This document shows, one piece after another, positions 19,006-30,382 of a stretch of DNA of 64,000 nucleotides. A program made the position numbers and the translations under genes. Source of the stretch: Diatrype stigma (Eukaryota > Ascomycota > Sordariomycetes > Xylariales > Diatrypaceae); contig JAKJXP020000161.1 of assembly GCA_022225965.2 (NCBI GenBank), positions 1 through 64,000 of the forward strand. Reading direction: 5' to 3'. The notes under the pieces were generated by a model that was given only the letters and a program-made list of their open reading frames with translations, did no database searches and was not told the DNA's origin. Each line of letters starts with the position of its first letter. Position 1 is the first letter of the stretch.

Positions 19006-20709
19006 TCATGAAGGAGGCGCACCAGGGAAGTACGACCCCTTCGGCAGGGAGTCCAGGGCATCACGGTCGATCTCCTGCAAGTTAGGGTAGCCCGCGACAT
19101 TCATCAAAATATCGAGGTCAGCCAAGAGGGCCTTCATCTCGTGTCTGACGCCCTCCTCGCCACCGACAGCGAGCGCGTACACCCACAGACGCCCAACGAA
19201 GACGAACTTGGCGCCAAGCGCGAGAGCCTTGAAGACATCGGCGGCACCGCGGATACCCGAGTCAAACATAACCTACATAACGCAGTTTGGTGAGTCAGGA
19301 TCGCCAGCAATTCACGTGCCTAACTACCGAGTAATTCGCGGCAGCATCAGGTACAGAAGTACCACTGAAGCGAGCGCCAACAGTGGAAGGGGAAGAGGTA
19401 GAGACGGCAAGGCAAGGCACTCACATAAGTCTTATCGCCCACAGCCTCCACAATCCTCTCCAGCGCATCCAAACTCGCGACCGCGCCATCGACCTGGCGC
19501 CCAGCATGATTGCTAACAACAATACCATCGACGCCCAACTCCACCGCCCTCCTTGCATCGCCCGGGTGCTGTATACCCTTGATGCAGAACGGCCTGCCCC
19601 CGCTGATCCGGCGCCACTGGTCCATGAGCCAGGGGACGCGGTCCCAGGTGAAGGAGTGGCCGTGCCAGATATGGCCGTCGATCCAGCGGGCGCCGGCCTC
19701 CTTCGGGCTCGTCTCGGGGTCGATCCCCTCCTCCTTCAACCGCTGCCGGAACGCCGCGTCGCTAAGCCCCAGGTCGCCCGCCCCGTGCTCGTGGTAGAAG
19801 GCGTAGTTGCCCGCGGCGGCGTCGTCGTGCCGCCACCCCAGCTGCCACGTGTCGGTCGTCAGGAGCAGGGCGGCGTAGCCGGCGCGCGCAGCGCGCTCCA
19901 GCATGCTGAGGGTCACGGCGTCGTCGGGGCTCCAGTACAGCTGGTAGAAGCGGAGGGCGCCACCGTCCCCATTACCGTCACCAGTACCACTGCCTCCCTT
20001 ACTAGCACTCCCACTCCCACCACCACCCTCACCCTCCCGAAACCCCTCCTCATTCGCCTCCGCGACCTCCTCAATGCCGTAGCTCGCCGCGGAGCTAAGA
20101 CAGTACGCGAGCCCGAGCTGGCCGGCGACGCGGGCGGGCGACCGCTCGCCCGTGGCGTGGTAGATGCGGTTGATGCCGATGGGGGCGAAGCCGACGGGGG
20201 CAGCGGCGCGGTAGCTAAATTTGCACTTACCGCCAAACATGGTCGTCGCCGTGTCCCGGGCCCGCGTGTCCGCCAGCGTCCGCGGCACGATCTGGTGCCG
20301 GTAGAAGGCCGCGCGGTTCGCGTGGTGCGTCCACGACAGGCCTGCGTTGCAGGAGGCGTAGAGCCTGGGTAGCGGTCAGTCTTTTATAAGGAGTGATAGA
20401 GCTACCTGCTAGGTAATGGTAAAGATGGGATGCGCCAACGTACCATCCGCCCTTCGATAAGCGCTCCTCGGCGAGTTCGCGCAGCTTGTCGGGGTCTTGG
20501 TTGATAGGTATGTTAGTCTACGCAGTCATCACTCGCGAATGCAGCCAAGGATGAGATAGATCACGAATTGGGCTCTGAACAGGTAGCGACTGACGTGTGT
20601 TGAAAGGCGGGCGCTTCCCTTCATTGGGGCCCCAGAAAAGCTCCCGCTGGTACAGACCCCATTGGGGTGTGGTGCGGTTCGCAACGTTCGGGTTGTTGGG
20701 ATCACTCAT
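19006..20709 (-). CDS. FMN-dependent alpha-hydroxy-acid oxidase (lactate 2-monooxygenase-like)
   Basis: Exons in transcript order are 20709-20595, 20495-20444, 20364-19425 and 19272-19006: 457 residues. The TIM-barrel FMN_dh signatures are present: PVGFAPIGINRIYH near 110, YQLYWSPDD, LLLTTDTWQLGWR, CIKGIQHP with the FMN lysine, the catalytic SNHAGRQ, and FDSGIRGAADVFKAL with FVGR. Predicted chemistry is flavin oxidation of lactate or a similar 2-hydroxy acid, probably cytosolic. A Gly/Ser-rich insertion (GEGGGGSGSAS type) interrupts the barrel near residue 185. An in-frame 16-nt GTAAGT..TTTAG segment (20215-20230) looks like an intron but is too short and would shift the frame, so I kept it as coding. 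No partner genes are nearby. Confidence 0.88.
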
Positions 20710-21264
20710 ACTTGACGGCTTGTGCGTTCTATGAATCTCAATCTGTTATGTATCTTTTCTTTTCTACCTATGCCTTCAGTTGTGAGATCTTGTCTCGACA
20801 GTAATCAAGACAGTAATCGATCAAGCGAAGAGGCACACTCACTACTGCTAGATGACATCATACCCCGTCCAACATACGCATCATTGAATCACGATGACAT
20901 GTGCAGCCCTTATGCCGATATTGCCAGCCCTTTCGGCCGAGAAAGTGCAGATGCTGGTGCTGTAACGCGTGTCGATAGTTTCCGTGGATTTCAGATTATT
21001 CTGCCCAATTAGGCTGAGCATTGAGATATCCGATTAAATGGTTCATATAGATTGAAGGAGATACTAGGAGTGGCGGAGACCATGAGATGCGACAGAGCTC
21101 CTAGAATGATTTCCCATTTCAAGCATAGTAATACCAAGTCCTTCAATCCCTCCTAATGGTCCGGTACCAAAGACGCCGGGAGATTATGGGTGTTTATATA
21201 TATGAAGAAATTCAGGCCGTTCCGGGGGCATAAATCATTAATTAATTCTGAATGCGATTGTCGA
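20710..21264. other. Spacer between oxidase and YTP1-like gene
   Basis: Upstream of the oxidase and downstream of the YTP1-like gene, both on the minus strand. No gene or clear motif seen. Confidence 0.5.
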
Positions 21265-22940
21265 TTACCGCGCATTTCCATTTCCGGCCTTTTCCTCCCC
21301 ATTAGGGGTGTCAAGACTCGCTGGACCTTTATTGCCTGGGGTGTCATCATCGTCGTCGTCGCTCATCAAGCCTTCAAGCTCGAACTCTTGCGCATCCCTA
21401 ACGGGGACACCCCCATTGAGACGTGGGCCCAACCTACCCTCGGGCAATTCCTTGTCCGGAGAGCCAGGCGCCATAGCATTGTCATACACCGAAACGAGCA
21501 TGCTGACGAACAAGAAAGCCATGAAGGCGAGGGAGTAGAGGATCAGGATATATGCGACGTGGTCCATGCCCGACTCGGACACGAGATCCATTTGCTCTTC
21601 GTTCGACCCCATGAACAGGAACCCCGAAGCGTACAGTAACTGTTTGCGTGGTAAGCACTACTTATTTCGATACAATCCAAGTATGTTGGGGAGAAGGCTT
21701 ACGAAGATGGGAATGTACTGGAAACTGCTGATCGCACGGCCGTCCTCCGAGAGACCCACGCGATCTCGGAGCACAAAGGAGATCTCGATGATCCTTGTGA
21801 TACCGACTCCCATCAAGGTATAACCAAAGACGGTATGCGATTGGGCGCTGATTGGGTGTTCTTGGGTGTGGGCACTCATGGCCCACCCTGTCATCAGCAG
21901 CACAAAACCAGGGATGAAGTTGCGCTGAGGACGGCCATCGCGGTCCTTGCTGAACCAGATGCCCGCCAGACCGGCACACCACCAGATGATGCCCATCGTA
22001 GTGTGCTGCCAGTCGTTCTGAGCCCAGCTAGTGCCCCACCTATGCTCGGTAAAAGTGTTGACGCAGCCCCACGCGGCAATCACGACGCTATCGAAGAATT
22101 CCTGCGACCGGCCGGTACGCCTGATCCACAGCTGTCCGACGAGCAGCATTATGGTCAGAATGATTCCGTACGCGATGAACGAACTGCCCATGATGAAATG
22201 CGCCAGACACCCTCCGACGTGATCGCCCTGGCAGAGCCCTAGCGCCGTGATGCCGCCGAACACCATCTGGACCCATGCGAACACCGGCATCATCTTACCC
22301 AGGATGCTGTGCCCTATCCTGACGAAGGGTCGCACCTTGCCATTTATGCCCCTCTCGAGGTGTAGTTTGAGATAGATGCCCATGACGACTTGCAGGAGCA
22401 AGAGGAGCGAGATCGGCGATGCGAATTTACCGTGGACGTTGTGACGGAACACGCGACCCTTGTGCAAATGACCTAAGAAATATCCGAGGATAGAGATGAC
22501 GGTGCCGGCTGATTGGACTGGGACGTGCCATCGAGATTTCACGATCTAGAGCAAGAGAATCGACCCGGTCAGAAAGGAGTTGAATTTTGGTGGTGAGAAC
22601 CCACGGCGTCAAGGTCAAGTATGCGTATATGCATGCGTGCATGCGCACATGTATGTACTCACCCCAAGGACCATCCCAAAGGGAAATATGACACCCCAAG
22701 CAACCGTCTGAATTAAGATATGTGCCCATAATGTCGTGTCCTGTCGTACCAATCAGCTTCTGCGTGTTCCTTCAGACCGTCTCTTATCGGTAGGCCTGAA
22801 ATGCATACAATAGGGTCTTTTGAGATAGCCTCGCCTTCTGGGATCTTTGTCATATCGTGTCCATGCCCCGCGACGTAAGGCACGGCGGCCAAACCTAGCA
22901 GACATGTGTATAACGGTACCAGAGGGGATATGGGCGCCAT
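21265..22940 (-). CDS. YTP1-like multi-spanning membrane protein (DUF2427)
   Basis: Exons in transcript order are 22940-22809, 22740-22663, 22545-21703 and 21639-21265: 475 residues, all introns phase 0. A signal-like start (MAPISPLVPLYTCLLGLAAV, ending ..AGHGHD) is followed by a DUF2427-type cytochrome b561-like bundle. It contains WAHILIQTVAWGVIFPFGMVLG and several His residues (GYFLGHLHKG, HSILGKMMP). The YTP1 C-terminal part includes TEHRWG, WQHTTMGIIWWCAGL and HTQEHPIS, and a final TM precedes an acidic tail (SDDDDDD). The b561-like fold suggests a heme membrane protein, but the function of YTP1 proteins is not established. The compartment (Golgi, endosome or plasma membrane) cannot be told from sequence. 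Confidence 0.88.
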
Positions 22941-24081
22941 CTTGCAGTCTATTCGCTGTGGTCGCAGAATCGATCGGACTCGTAATGGTATTTACTATTA
23001 TGCTGATTATGTGTTCGCGTTGACTTGTGTCGTAGCGCTACGAAGGGCACTCGACGCTGCTGCTGACAGGATCGAGAGGGGGTCGAATCGCGTAGGCAGA
23101 CGGTCGGAGGCGGTACGGTACGTAAAGGCTGCAACTACAGAGCATACGCGCGAAACGAACCCGAGAAGGCAAAACCTAAGACGTTACGATAGCAGTCCCA
23201 ATAGATCAGACACCTAAGTCATCTACAGAGAAATGCAACAGTCAACAAATGTTGGATCTTGAGTGTCCCGCTCTGTCCCTCGCCGGCAGAAGTAAGAGGT
23301 GGAGTGAGTAAGTGGTGTACGTAGGTTGTATGCTTGCTATGTACGGATGACAGGCTTGCGTGCTGGTGTTGGTACTGGCTGCTGGCTGCTGGCAGGAGGG
23401 GATCCTAGTTGTTTTGACAGTTATTACTGCTAATATCCACTGCCTAGGGAGGTAAAGTGCATACATAATCCCTGCTAGACCTTCCTAGCGTCCCGAGCTT
23501 CCCGACTCCGACATCTCACACTTGACACTTCTTGGGCCGTAGACGGGAATAACATGCGTTTACATCGTAGTAAAGCCCCTTTATGATAATATATACTGGT
23601 ATAAGCAGCTTCAAACCGCATTGGTGGAGACATCACTTAGTAACTTCATGGCTTGGATTGGCTGGCTAGCTGGCCATATTCATGACGCGTCTTTTAATAG
23701 TTAAGTCATGTAACTAAATACTTCCGGTTTTAGGATTCTGCAGTAGTAGTAATAGTAATGAGGTAGTATTTAACGCCACATGAGAGCGCGACCGTATAGT
23801 CGCGTTACAGCCCGACCTTTCTTGGGGTTTTGGGCGTGCTATGTAAGTTAGGACAACTTAGGTACCCCGTACCTATTAGCTTCACCAAGTATATTACTAT
23901 AGCGATGACTTAACTAAACGAGTCATACATAGTGCGTCGCACTTTAATAATCACCGAGATCGTACTTCGTAAAGGCGCTAAGTCGTCGCCTACCAAAAAA
24001 TTATATAGGGCGGAGCAGGCTTAATTGAAGGAAAGGCAGTGTAACCACTTGCCCAGTGTGGAAGAAAGGACAAAAAAGACG
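22941..24081. other. Spacer before tRNA-Glu
   Basis: Upstream region of the YTP1-like gene, turning AT-rich after about 23500 with GTAGTAGTAATAGTAATG-type low complexity. No gene seen. Confidence 0.5.
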
Positions 24082-24178
24082 CTCCGCATCGGGGAGTCGA
24101 ACCCCGCGCTACTCGGACCTTCACAGCTTCGAAGAAGCATATTGAAAGCGAATTATGTTACCGATACACCAATGCGGA
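24082..24178 (-). tRNA. tRNA-Glu(UUC) with an intron
   Basis: On the minus strand a perfect 7-bp acceptor stem (TCCGCAT/ATGCGGA, discriminator G) encloses a D-arm (GTGT/ACAT with GG in the loop). The anticodon stem is ATTCG/CGAGT and the loop is CTTTCA+C, giving anticodon TTC. The T-arm is CGGGG-TTCGACT-CCCCG. An intron of about 26 nt sits after position 37, the canonical nuclear tRNA intron site. Length without intron is about 71 nt. Confidence 0.92.
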
Positions 24179-25410
24179 TTCAAGATTCCTGAATACTCAG
24201 TATGAGTCGTGAGTATCAGTTGTCCCTGTTGTGTGAGAACATTTGTGTTCTTTCTTGTCGTTCTATTCCCGCGCTTGAATTGACAGGGTTGATAATTGGA
24301 TTCATATACACTTGTTTGAAGCAGTGTGGCGGACAACTTGCCATGAGTGCTTAACTACTAGGTACTACGGTACCTAGCTACCTGCCTAGAGGTTTGCCAA
24401 GCGATGTGAGCCCCACCATCCGGTGCATTGTGACGTAAGAAGTATGCGCAACCACTTCCGAAGACTGCGCCGTCCGCGGCGTCGGGTGGGGCCGGACCTG
24501 GTCTGGCCGGTTGACCACCTGTTTAGCCGGTTCGGATTATGGCCGCGGTCACAGCGCTTCCGAAGTCCCATGCCGACGAGTCAAAGCTGCCGAACACCTC
24601 CTCCGGTGGTGGGCCCACTCCGCCGTGTATGCGCTCACGGCTACTCCGAAAGAGTCGACGAGTGAATCGAATGCGAACGCATCAGTTCGAGCTCTAAGAG
24701 GAAGAGCATATCTACAAATGAGGCCCGATCACAACCTGCAGGTAGTATCTGCGTGGTGAAGTTGGTAAAATATAAATGACCAAGTTTAACCAAGGTGTCG
24801 ACCGATCCATCGACGAGAGGTGCTAGTTGTAGCAGGTTGGGTTTCTTAACACCTTGAGCTGACTGTGAATAAGGTAAGTTCTGCCTATCACTTGTCTTCA
24901 CGTATAGGTTCTTAACCCCCCTCCCTTCTTTTTTTCTTCTTCTTATTTTCTTTTTCTTTTACCTTCCACTCAAGTGTCTTAAAGTGTTTCAGGGTGTACT
25001 TATCCTAAGCTCACGTTGGCTATTTTCTATTTCCCAGGCCAGAGCGAGCGTCACAATCAAGTCGCCCCGTGTGGGCTGCTCAGGTGATGTAGGCAATAGG
25101 CGAAGGTCTATGGGGGACCTTCAAACTATGGAACGAATCAGAAACTAAATATACAGCTAGCTCTCAGTAATGAAGACGCACCCATGCAGGAGAATACGGC
25201 ATCGACGTAGTGCAAGTTAAAGGAATTGGTCTTAAATTGGTACTATACAAAACTAGATGAAGCAGATAATATCCCGCCAACACTTGCTTCGCCAACATAA
25301 AACATCAACCAGTCCACCAACTTCGAAACCTAGTCTGCGTGACAAACTAAACGTCCGCGCGAAATTTAAAAGACCAATAGTATCCCTCCCGTACTTCCAT
25401 TCGCAAGCAT
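24179..25410. other. Spacer after tRNA-Glu
   Basis: It includes a GC-rich segment at 24420-24620 and a long pyrimidine tract at 24920-24970. Short frames here show no recognisable protein features. The 3' UTR of the small secreted protein must end in this region. Confidence 0.45.
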
Positions 25411-25776
25411 TTAACGGCAGGAGACGATACCAACGTCGTCATCGCAATCGGATCCCTCCTCCGAGCACTATATACTTGGTTAGCACATTGCCGGAAATAC
25501 GAAAACACGAGGGAACTCAAGAAGGGAAGACTGACCCTTCCAACCTGGCAGGTCTTACGAACGCCCTGAACAGTACAGTAACCGTCATAGCTGCAGAGCT
25601 GTTTGAAGGTGTTAGCGACGTCATCACCTTGATAAAAGCTAAGAAGCGTGAATACGTACCCCAGTAGCGCGTTTGGCCGGGACGACTCCGCGCCCACTGT
25701 TCAGCTTAGGGGGAACAGTAGCTCCGTGGACGCCGAATACGGCGAGGGAGGAAACGAAGAGTGTGAGGAACTGCAT
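25411..25776 (-). CDS. Small secreted six-cysteine protein
   Basis: Exons in transcript order are 25776-25660, 25598-25536 and 25467-25411: 78 residues with both introns in phase 0 (GTACGT and GTCAGT donors; branch GCTAAC in each). Residues 1-18 (MQFLTLFVSSLAVFGVHG) form a signal peptide. A linker ending VVPAKRATG suggests Kex2-like processing at KR. The mature part has six cysteines (spacing C-x5-C-x8-C-x4-C-x6-C-x8-C) and ends SCR. Exon 3 is acidic (EEGSDCDDD). It is the size and design of a fungal effector or antimicrobial-type peptide, but I recognise no specific family. The second intron's donor is weaker, so the C-terminus is less certain. Confidence 0.65.
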
Positions 25777-27417
25777 GTTGAGGGATTTGCTGAGGTGCTT
25801 GTCGTAAGTGATAATTGGATTGTGCTCGTGATTGTGAGTGACAGGTTCAGATGCTGGGCGAATCAGTTTTTGATTTAGGTGGTGAAGTAGCATGTTACTT
25901 ATACTCGTCCACCAGGCCGCCTCTGTTCGCCAAAGTCAATGCACGCATTAACATCAATCGACATATGCAAGGCTACAGCTATTGTTCCAGATGATCTTAA
26001 CGATACATAGGCATAGTGTAGATTGCGGGCCTCACGGTGAGGCCCGCGGCGGACTAGCGGCCCTAAGTCTACTCCCAGTGGGCTCTCAGCAAGTCTCCTT
26101 TTATAAATATAGCGTTATATACATAGGATAGGTATAGCATGTCAGACAATAATGATTCGGGAGCTTTGATCATACCACAACTACGTAGACTCTTCGTACA
26201 GCACCAGTCCCAAGTGACCATTGCGATATGGATTGTGATCCTTTTGGCGCCGAGACTCTGGGCAAGCCTAAGCAAGCTGTAACTCCACATCCTTCCATGC
26301 ATAAAGAATCCCTGGTGGAGATGGTGGGGAGAAACAAGAATTCTAGCTAGATACATAGCCAGGAAATGAGAACCGCGGAAGATCATGTCCACATACCACA
26401 ATAGGTCCGAAAGAAGGCTTTGATAACAGCAGCTGAACGTTTACATCCTTGACTGATTACAAGCTGTGGGGCGAACCGTGGAGACCGTGAAGTGGAGCGG
26501 CATCAAAGCCTGGCTGGGCTGGGAAATGCGTAATATCAACAAGCCCGGGTCTGGGGTTGAGACTATATCTTATGTAATTATTCCCCTACCCATAGGCCCC
26601 TTTATATGGCGTACTCTATACTTCATTTCACGTACACTACACGCATATGTATGAGAATGCCATAGCGTATACTGACACACTAAGACACATACACGTGGCC
26701 TTCTAACGATAAAGGTACACCAAAAGGGCCGGTGCGTATAGGCTTCTTAGCAGTACAAACAATTCGTGGACAGCATTGTATAAGTGGTTTGTGAATTAGA
26801 CCTCTGGTCCCAGCAGTTTAAGACAGAAACATATGATGTTGTTGTCAGCCCCGTAGGATTCTAATAAGATCGATCGACGTCCTAAGATGTTGGTCACAAT
26901 TTACTCTGTCGAGAACGACGGCAAAACCCGATGAGCCTACCAATGGCGATATATCCTAGCCCAATGGAGGCGGGCCCAGATATTAGCCGCAATGGTCATT
27001 GCACGGATAGCTCTGTTCTGATTGTCGGTCGAAGTGCAGTCATCGGATCGTCGCTGCTTCTCTATAACCTGGTCGCTCGATGGCAATGACGACGATCAAA
27101 GCTAGGATACAATTCCTGTATTACAGCTCGACTGGACCAAGAGATCCTTCACCGCTCGCGTCGTCTCCCGGACAAGGCTATCGGTGACATTGGAGTCTCG
27201 GTTAGAAACTAAGCCTTGCTGCTGGATGCGATGAATTGTCTTCTGAGACAACCATTTGCGAATTCCTATAAAGGCCTCCCAGTAGTCAGGTTCCAGGACG
27301 AAAAGAATTAACCATCTCATCCAACACAGCATCCTCCTCTGTTTCCATCTAGACATCCTTCACTCAACTCACAACCAACCACCAAAGTACACCCATTTCA
27401 ACTCTACTTCATTCATC
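25777..27417. other. Spacer between two small secreted protein genes
   Basis: Contains the palindrome at 26025-26047. The 110-codon minus-strand frame at 26069-26401 lacks any signal or motif. I see no credible gene. Confidence 0.5.
26025..26047. repeat. 23-bp GC-rich perfect palindrome
   Basis: Eleven-nt arms (GCGGGCCTCAC and its complement) flank a single central G in otherwise AT-rich DNA. It may be a palindromic regulatory site or an insertion scar; I see no adjacent gene that decides this. Confidence 0.6.
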
Positions 27418-27844
27418 ATGCATGTCTCCATCCTCGCCCTTGTCGCCACGGCCTCTTCGGTGATGGCCGGCTGCTTCAGTGGCGGCGAGAACTTCGCGAC
27501 GCAGAAGGCCATAGCGCTCAGCAGTGCACAGGATGTGTGCAACTCCAAGTACAGCCAGAAGGACTGGTCCGACAACAACCCGCTAGCCGCCTGCTACGAC
27601 CTTGACAGCGGCAAGAAGGTCGACTTCGTTCTCCAGAGGATCAGCACCGGTGGAACCAGATACATCAGTCCTGCGGAGTGCTACGATGGCTTCCAGAAGG
27701 AGGTCAATGGCTGCGAATATGGTGGCAGCACGTCATACACGAACTGGCAGTATACGTTAGTATTCCCTGCCTCATGGATAGTCTCTACTTTTCATGTGCT
27801 AACCAAGGTCTAGTGCCGACGTGAACGCCGGCTCTTGTGCTTAG
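27418..27844 (+). CDS. Small secreted protein with C-terminal NAGSCA motif
   Basis: Exons 27418-27755 and 27814-27844 give 122 residues. The second exon is only 31 nt and encodes ADVNAGSCA after a GCTAAC branch point and TAG acceptor. Signal peptide MHVSILALVATASSVMAG is followed by a mature domain with five cysteines after the first (GCFSGG, DVCNSKY, AACYD, AECYDGF, NGCEYGG) and the C-terminal Cys. The ending resembles the DPNAGxC terminus found in many fungal small secreted proteins. It is likely extracellular; the role is unknown. Confidence 0.78.
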
Positions 27845-29615
27845 GGCTGACGGGATCTACGATTTTCTGGGGCTGTTTTGTGCTAGAGGGTTGTGTAGTG
27901 GATTGCAGCGGCAGGGGGCGGCAGTTGGGTAGGGAGTGGTTTTGATTCTCTAGGTAGTAGCTTATTACCAATCTTCTTGTTTGTACCAGCTGCAAAACAC
28001 CGGGTACGTTATTCAATAGACGAGGACATTTAATATAGCCATCTCGAAGATTATTTTCGTACCTGTTGTCCGAAGCGTGCCAACGAAAAGCATGATGGTG
28101 CGCCTATTTGTAGCTCGTCACTAGACACCTTGCTTGAAGTTGCTAGCTGGATATCACAACTCGGGCTTCCAGTAATCTGAGCTTCTTCTTCGCTACTAGA
28201 ATATGGGTATTCCTTACGCGGATACTTTTCGTACTTCTGTTGCCAAAGGTTTCTCGCTACTAGAGTCCATGCTCTCGGCCCTGTAGCGTAGTGCTAGTTG
28301 TAATTTAACTCCCTGCTACAAAGCCGTGTTTCTCTACAGTCATACGAGGCTCGTTGATTATAGGCAGATCAAGACCAAATAAACCCGCCGGGAATGCTGC
28401 GCTGGAAATGCTGAAAGTAACTAGTGACTGGACATTTCATGCATATCCACACCCCTATTCCACAGCGCTAACAGCAACTATCTCGACACTCAGCCACCAA
28501 CGAAGCCAGACCGCTGGACGGTGATCCTGAGGTGATCCTGACTGGTATCATTATAATGCATCAACGCCAGGGGTCCAAGCCACTACACATAACCATACTA
28601 TCACGCATACTGAGAGAGAGAGAGATTCATGCTATAGAAAGATGGAATAATCTATGCGTGGATCTTGCATGGATCTTGCGTGGGTCTTGCATGGGTCTCC
28701 ACATCCTACAGTACCCACTTAAGGGGCACAAAGCCCTATCCGATCTGCCGGCGTCGCAGCAAGCAGTGAGCTGACGCGCCCCACGCCAGCCGAGTCCGCT
28801 AGCGCGATGGTTCCTGCCGTCCATGTGGATTCCCTGCCACTACCTGAACTAACTGTTTCTTAGCTGAGCTGATAGTTAGCTTAGGTACCTAGAAGCCCCA
28901 GTTAGCTTTACCATGTACGGGTTGCCAAGGCAGCCAAGCTATAGTAGGTAGTAGGAGGTTGAGGGTAGAAGGATGAGGGTAGAAGAACGCGGCCGCTAGG
29001 TTTCCGGCCGCTATGTCCCCGCCCTCCGCAAGCGAGCCCGACGATCAACTGAATGATGCCTAGGTATTTATTGGGTATTACGTAGTGCACTGCTTGGCAA
29101 CCGGCCTGGCTTCCAGGTATGTCCTCCAACTTAGGCCCTCCGCCAGATTAATTTAGATTTGCATCATGTCCGTAGCATATCCGAGCCGCCGTTTTTCGTG
29201 ATAGCTGCGATGCCGCGTCTCAACCACTGCCTGCCACCCACAAAAGATGCCGGCCGCCATCTCCGCAGGTAGAGTTGTAGGCTTACCAAAGTGTTGATAT
29301 AGTCACGACGATCACGATATGGTCAGCTCAGGTTGCCGATCACTTGTTAGTTACTCGTTACATTCCTCCTCACCGACTATGCATCCACGCTCCAAGTTAT
29401 GGTACCTGGGATAGTTCTTGCGAAACGAGATTATGATATGGAGAAACCCAAATTACACACACCATATATATACCCAGATGTGTTGTTCGACATGGCGACC
29501 AACTTCGCAGATGGGACTTATTTAAGCTCGACAGCAAACTCAAAGGCGAGACAATAAGCCCGGACACATCACCTTGCCTTGCTATTATCGGAACCAGCAG
29601 CCACAACTCGCCATC
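27845..29615. other. Spacer with an 11-bp minisatellite
   Basis: Apart from the tandem repeat at 28655-28698 and a short GAGAGA run at 28612-28625 I see no gene. Frames here are short and lack protein-like features. Confidence 0.5.
28655..28698. repeat. 11-bp tandem repeat, four copies
   Basis: Four units of TGC(G/A)TGG(A/G)TCT without interruptions. Intergenic. Confidence 0.85.
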
Positions 29616-30382
29616 ATGATTCCACTTTTGCTTCCTTTGCTGCTCACCATCGTCAATGCTGGGGTATGTTTGGGACCTGTGCTACTCCATATATGCTGCC
29701 ATCTGGCTAACAAACTGACGTTGCACAGGCTTTGCCTGAGGCCTTTTCCGCCCCGTACAGGGAGGCGACCCGAGATGTTGCGATGAAGGCGCCGTCTGGA
29801 ACGTTCCTGGACAACTTCAGCGAGAGCGGTCTCGAATTCCACGAGTGGGTGGACCAGATGGTCACGCAGGGCCACCTGGTCTACCCCAGCACCAACCTCA
29901 CGGCCGCGGACGGCAGCCTGATGGTGTACGCCCGCGACGGCAGTGGCTGGTACGTGAAGCTGAAGAACGTGGGCTGCGCCACCATCGACGGAAACCACGA
30001 CCTCGTGGGCAAGGCGCAGGAGCACTTCTGCGGCTTCGTGCAGAGGGCAGAGCAGATCAAGGCCTTGGAGATGGAGACGGACGTGACGCGCATCATCTGC
30101 AACGACCACAAGATCTGCCGCCTGGGCGTCCGGGCCGCCTTCGATTTCTTCGGCGTCTTCAAGGACGTCGACGACTTCACCCAGCTCTGCCACGAGATGT
30201 TCGACGCTATCAACAACGCGTGCCCCGGCGGCGGCGGCGTCGCCGATACCGAGGTCGGCGCCAACAGCGGCGGGGACTCCTATTCGGGCCAGCTCGAGTC
30301 GGCGTATGCCCTGGATGATGGCAGCTTTACTTGTGAACAAGGTGCTACGAGGGAGTGCTTCGATCGTGATGTACCATCATGA
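29616..30382 (+). CDS. Secreted protein of unknown function
   Basis: Exons 29616-29663 and 29729-30382 give 233 residues. Exon 1 encodes only the signal peptide (MIPLLLPLLLTIVNAG); the intron has GTATGT and CACAG ends. The mature part is acidic and GC-rich in codon use. It has cysteines spread across it (VGCATIDG, HFCGF, IICNDHKICRLG, QLCHEMF, NACPGGGG) and a C-terminal pair (FTCEQGATREC). The Gly-rich hinge near residue 190 separates an alpha/beta-looking region from the tail. I do not recognise a family. It lies between two other predicted secreted proteins on the same strand. Confidence 0.72.

Noticed and set aside
19383..20372. 329-codon plus-strand frame
   Set aside because: Antisense shadow of the alpha-hydroxy-acid oxidase, which has all its family motifs on the other strand.
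26069..26401. 110-codon minus-strand frame
   Set aside because: High Met/Trp/His content, no motif, no signal peptide.
29585..30340. 251-codon minus-strand frame
   Set aside because: Shadow of the secreted protein gene on the plus strand, which has a signal peptide and clean intron.
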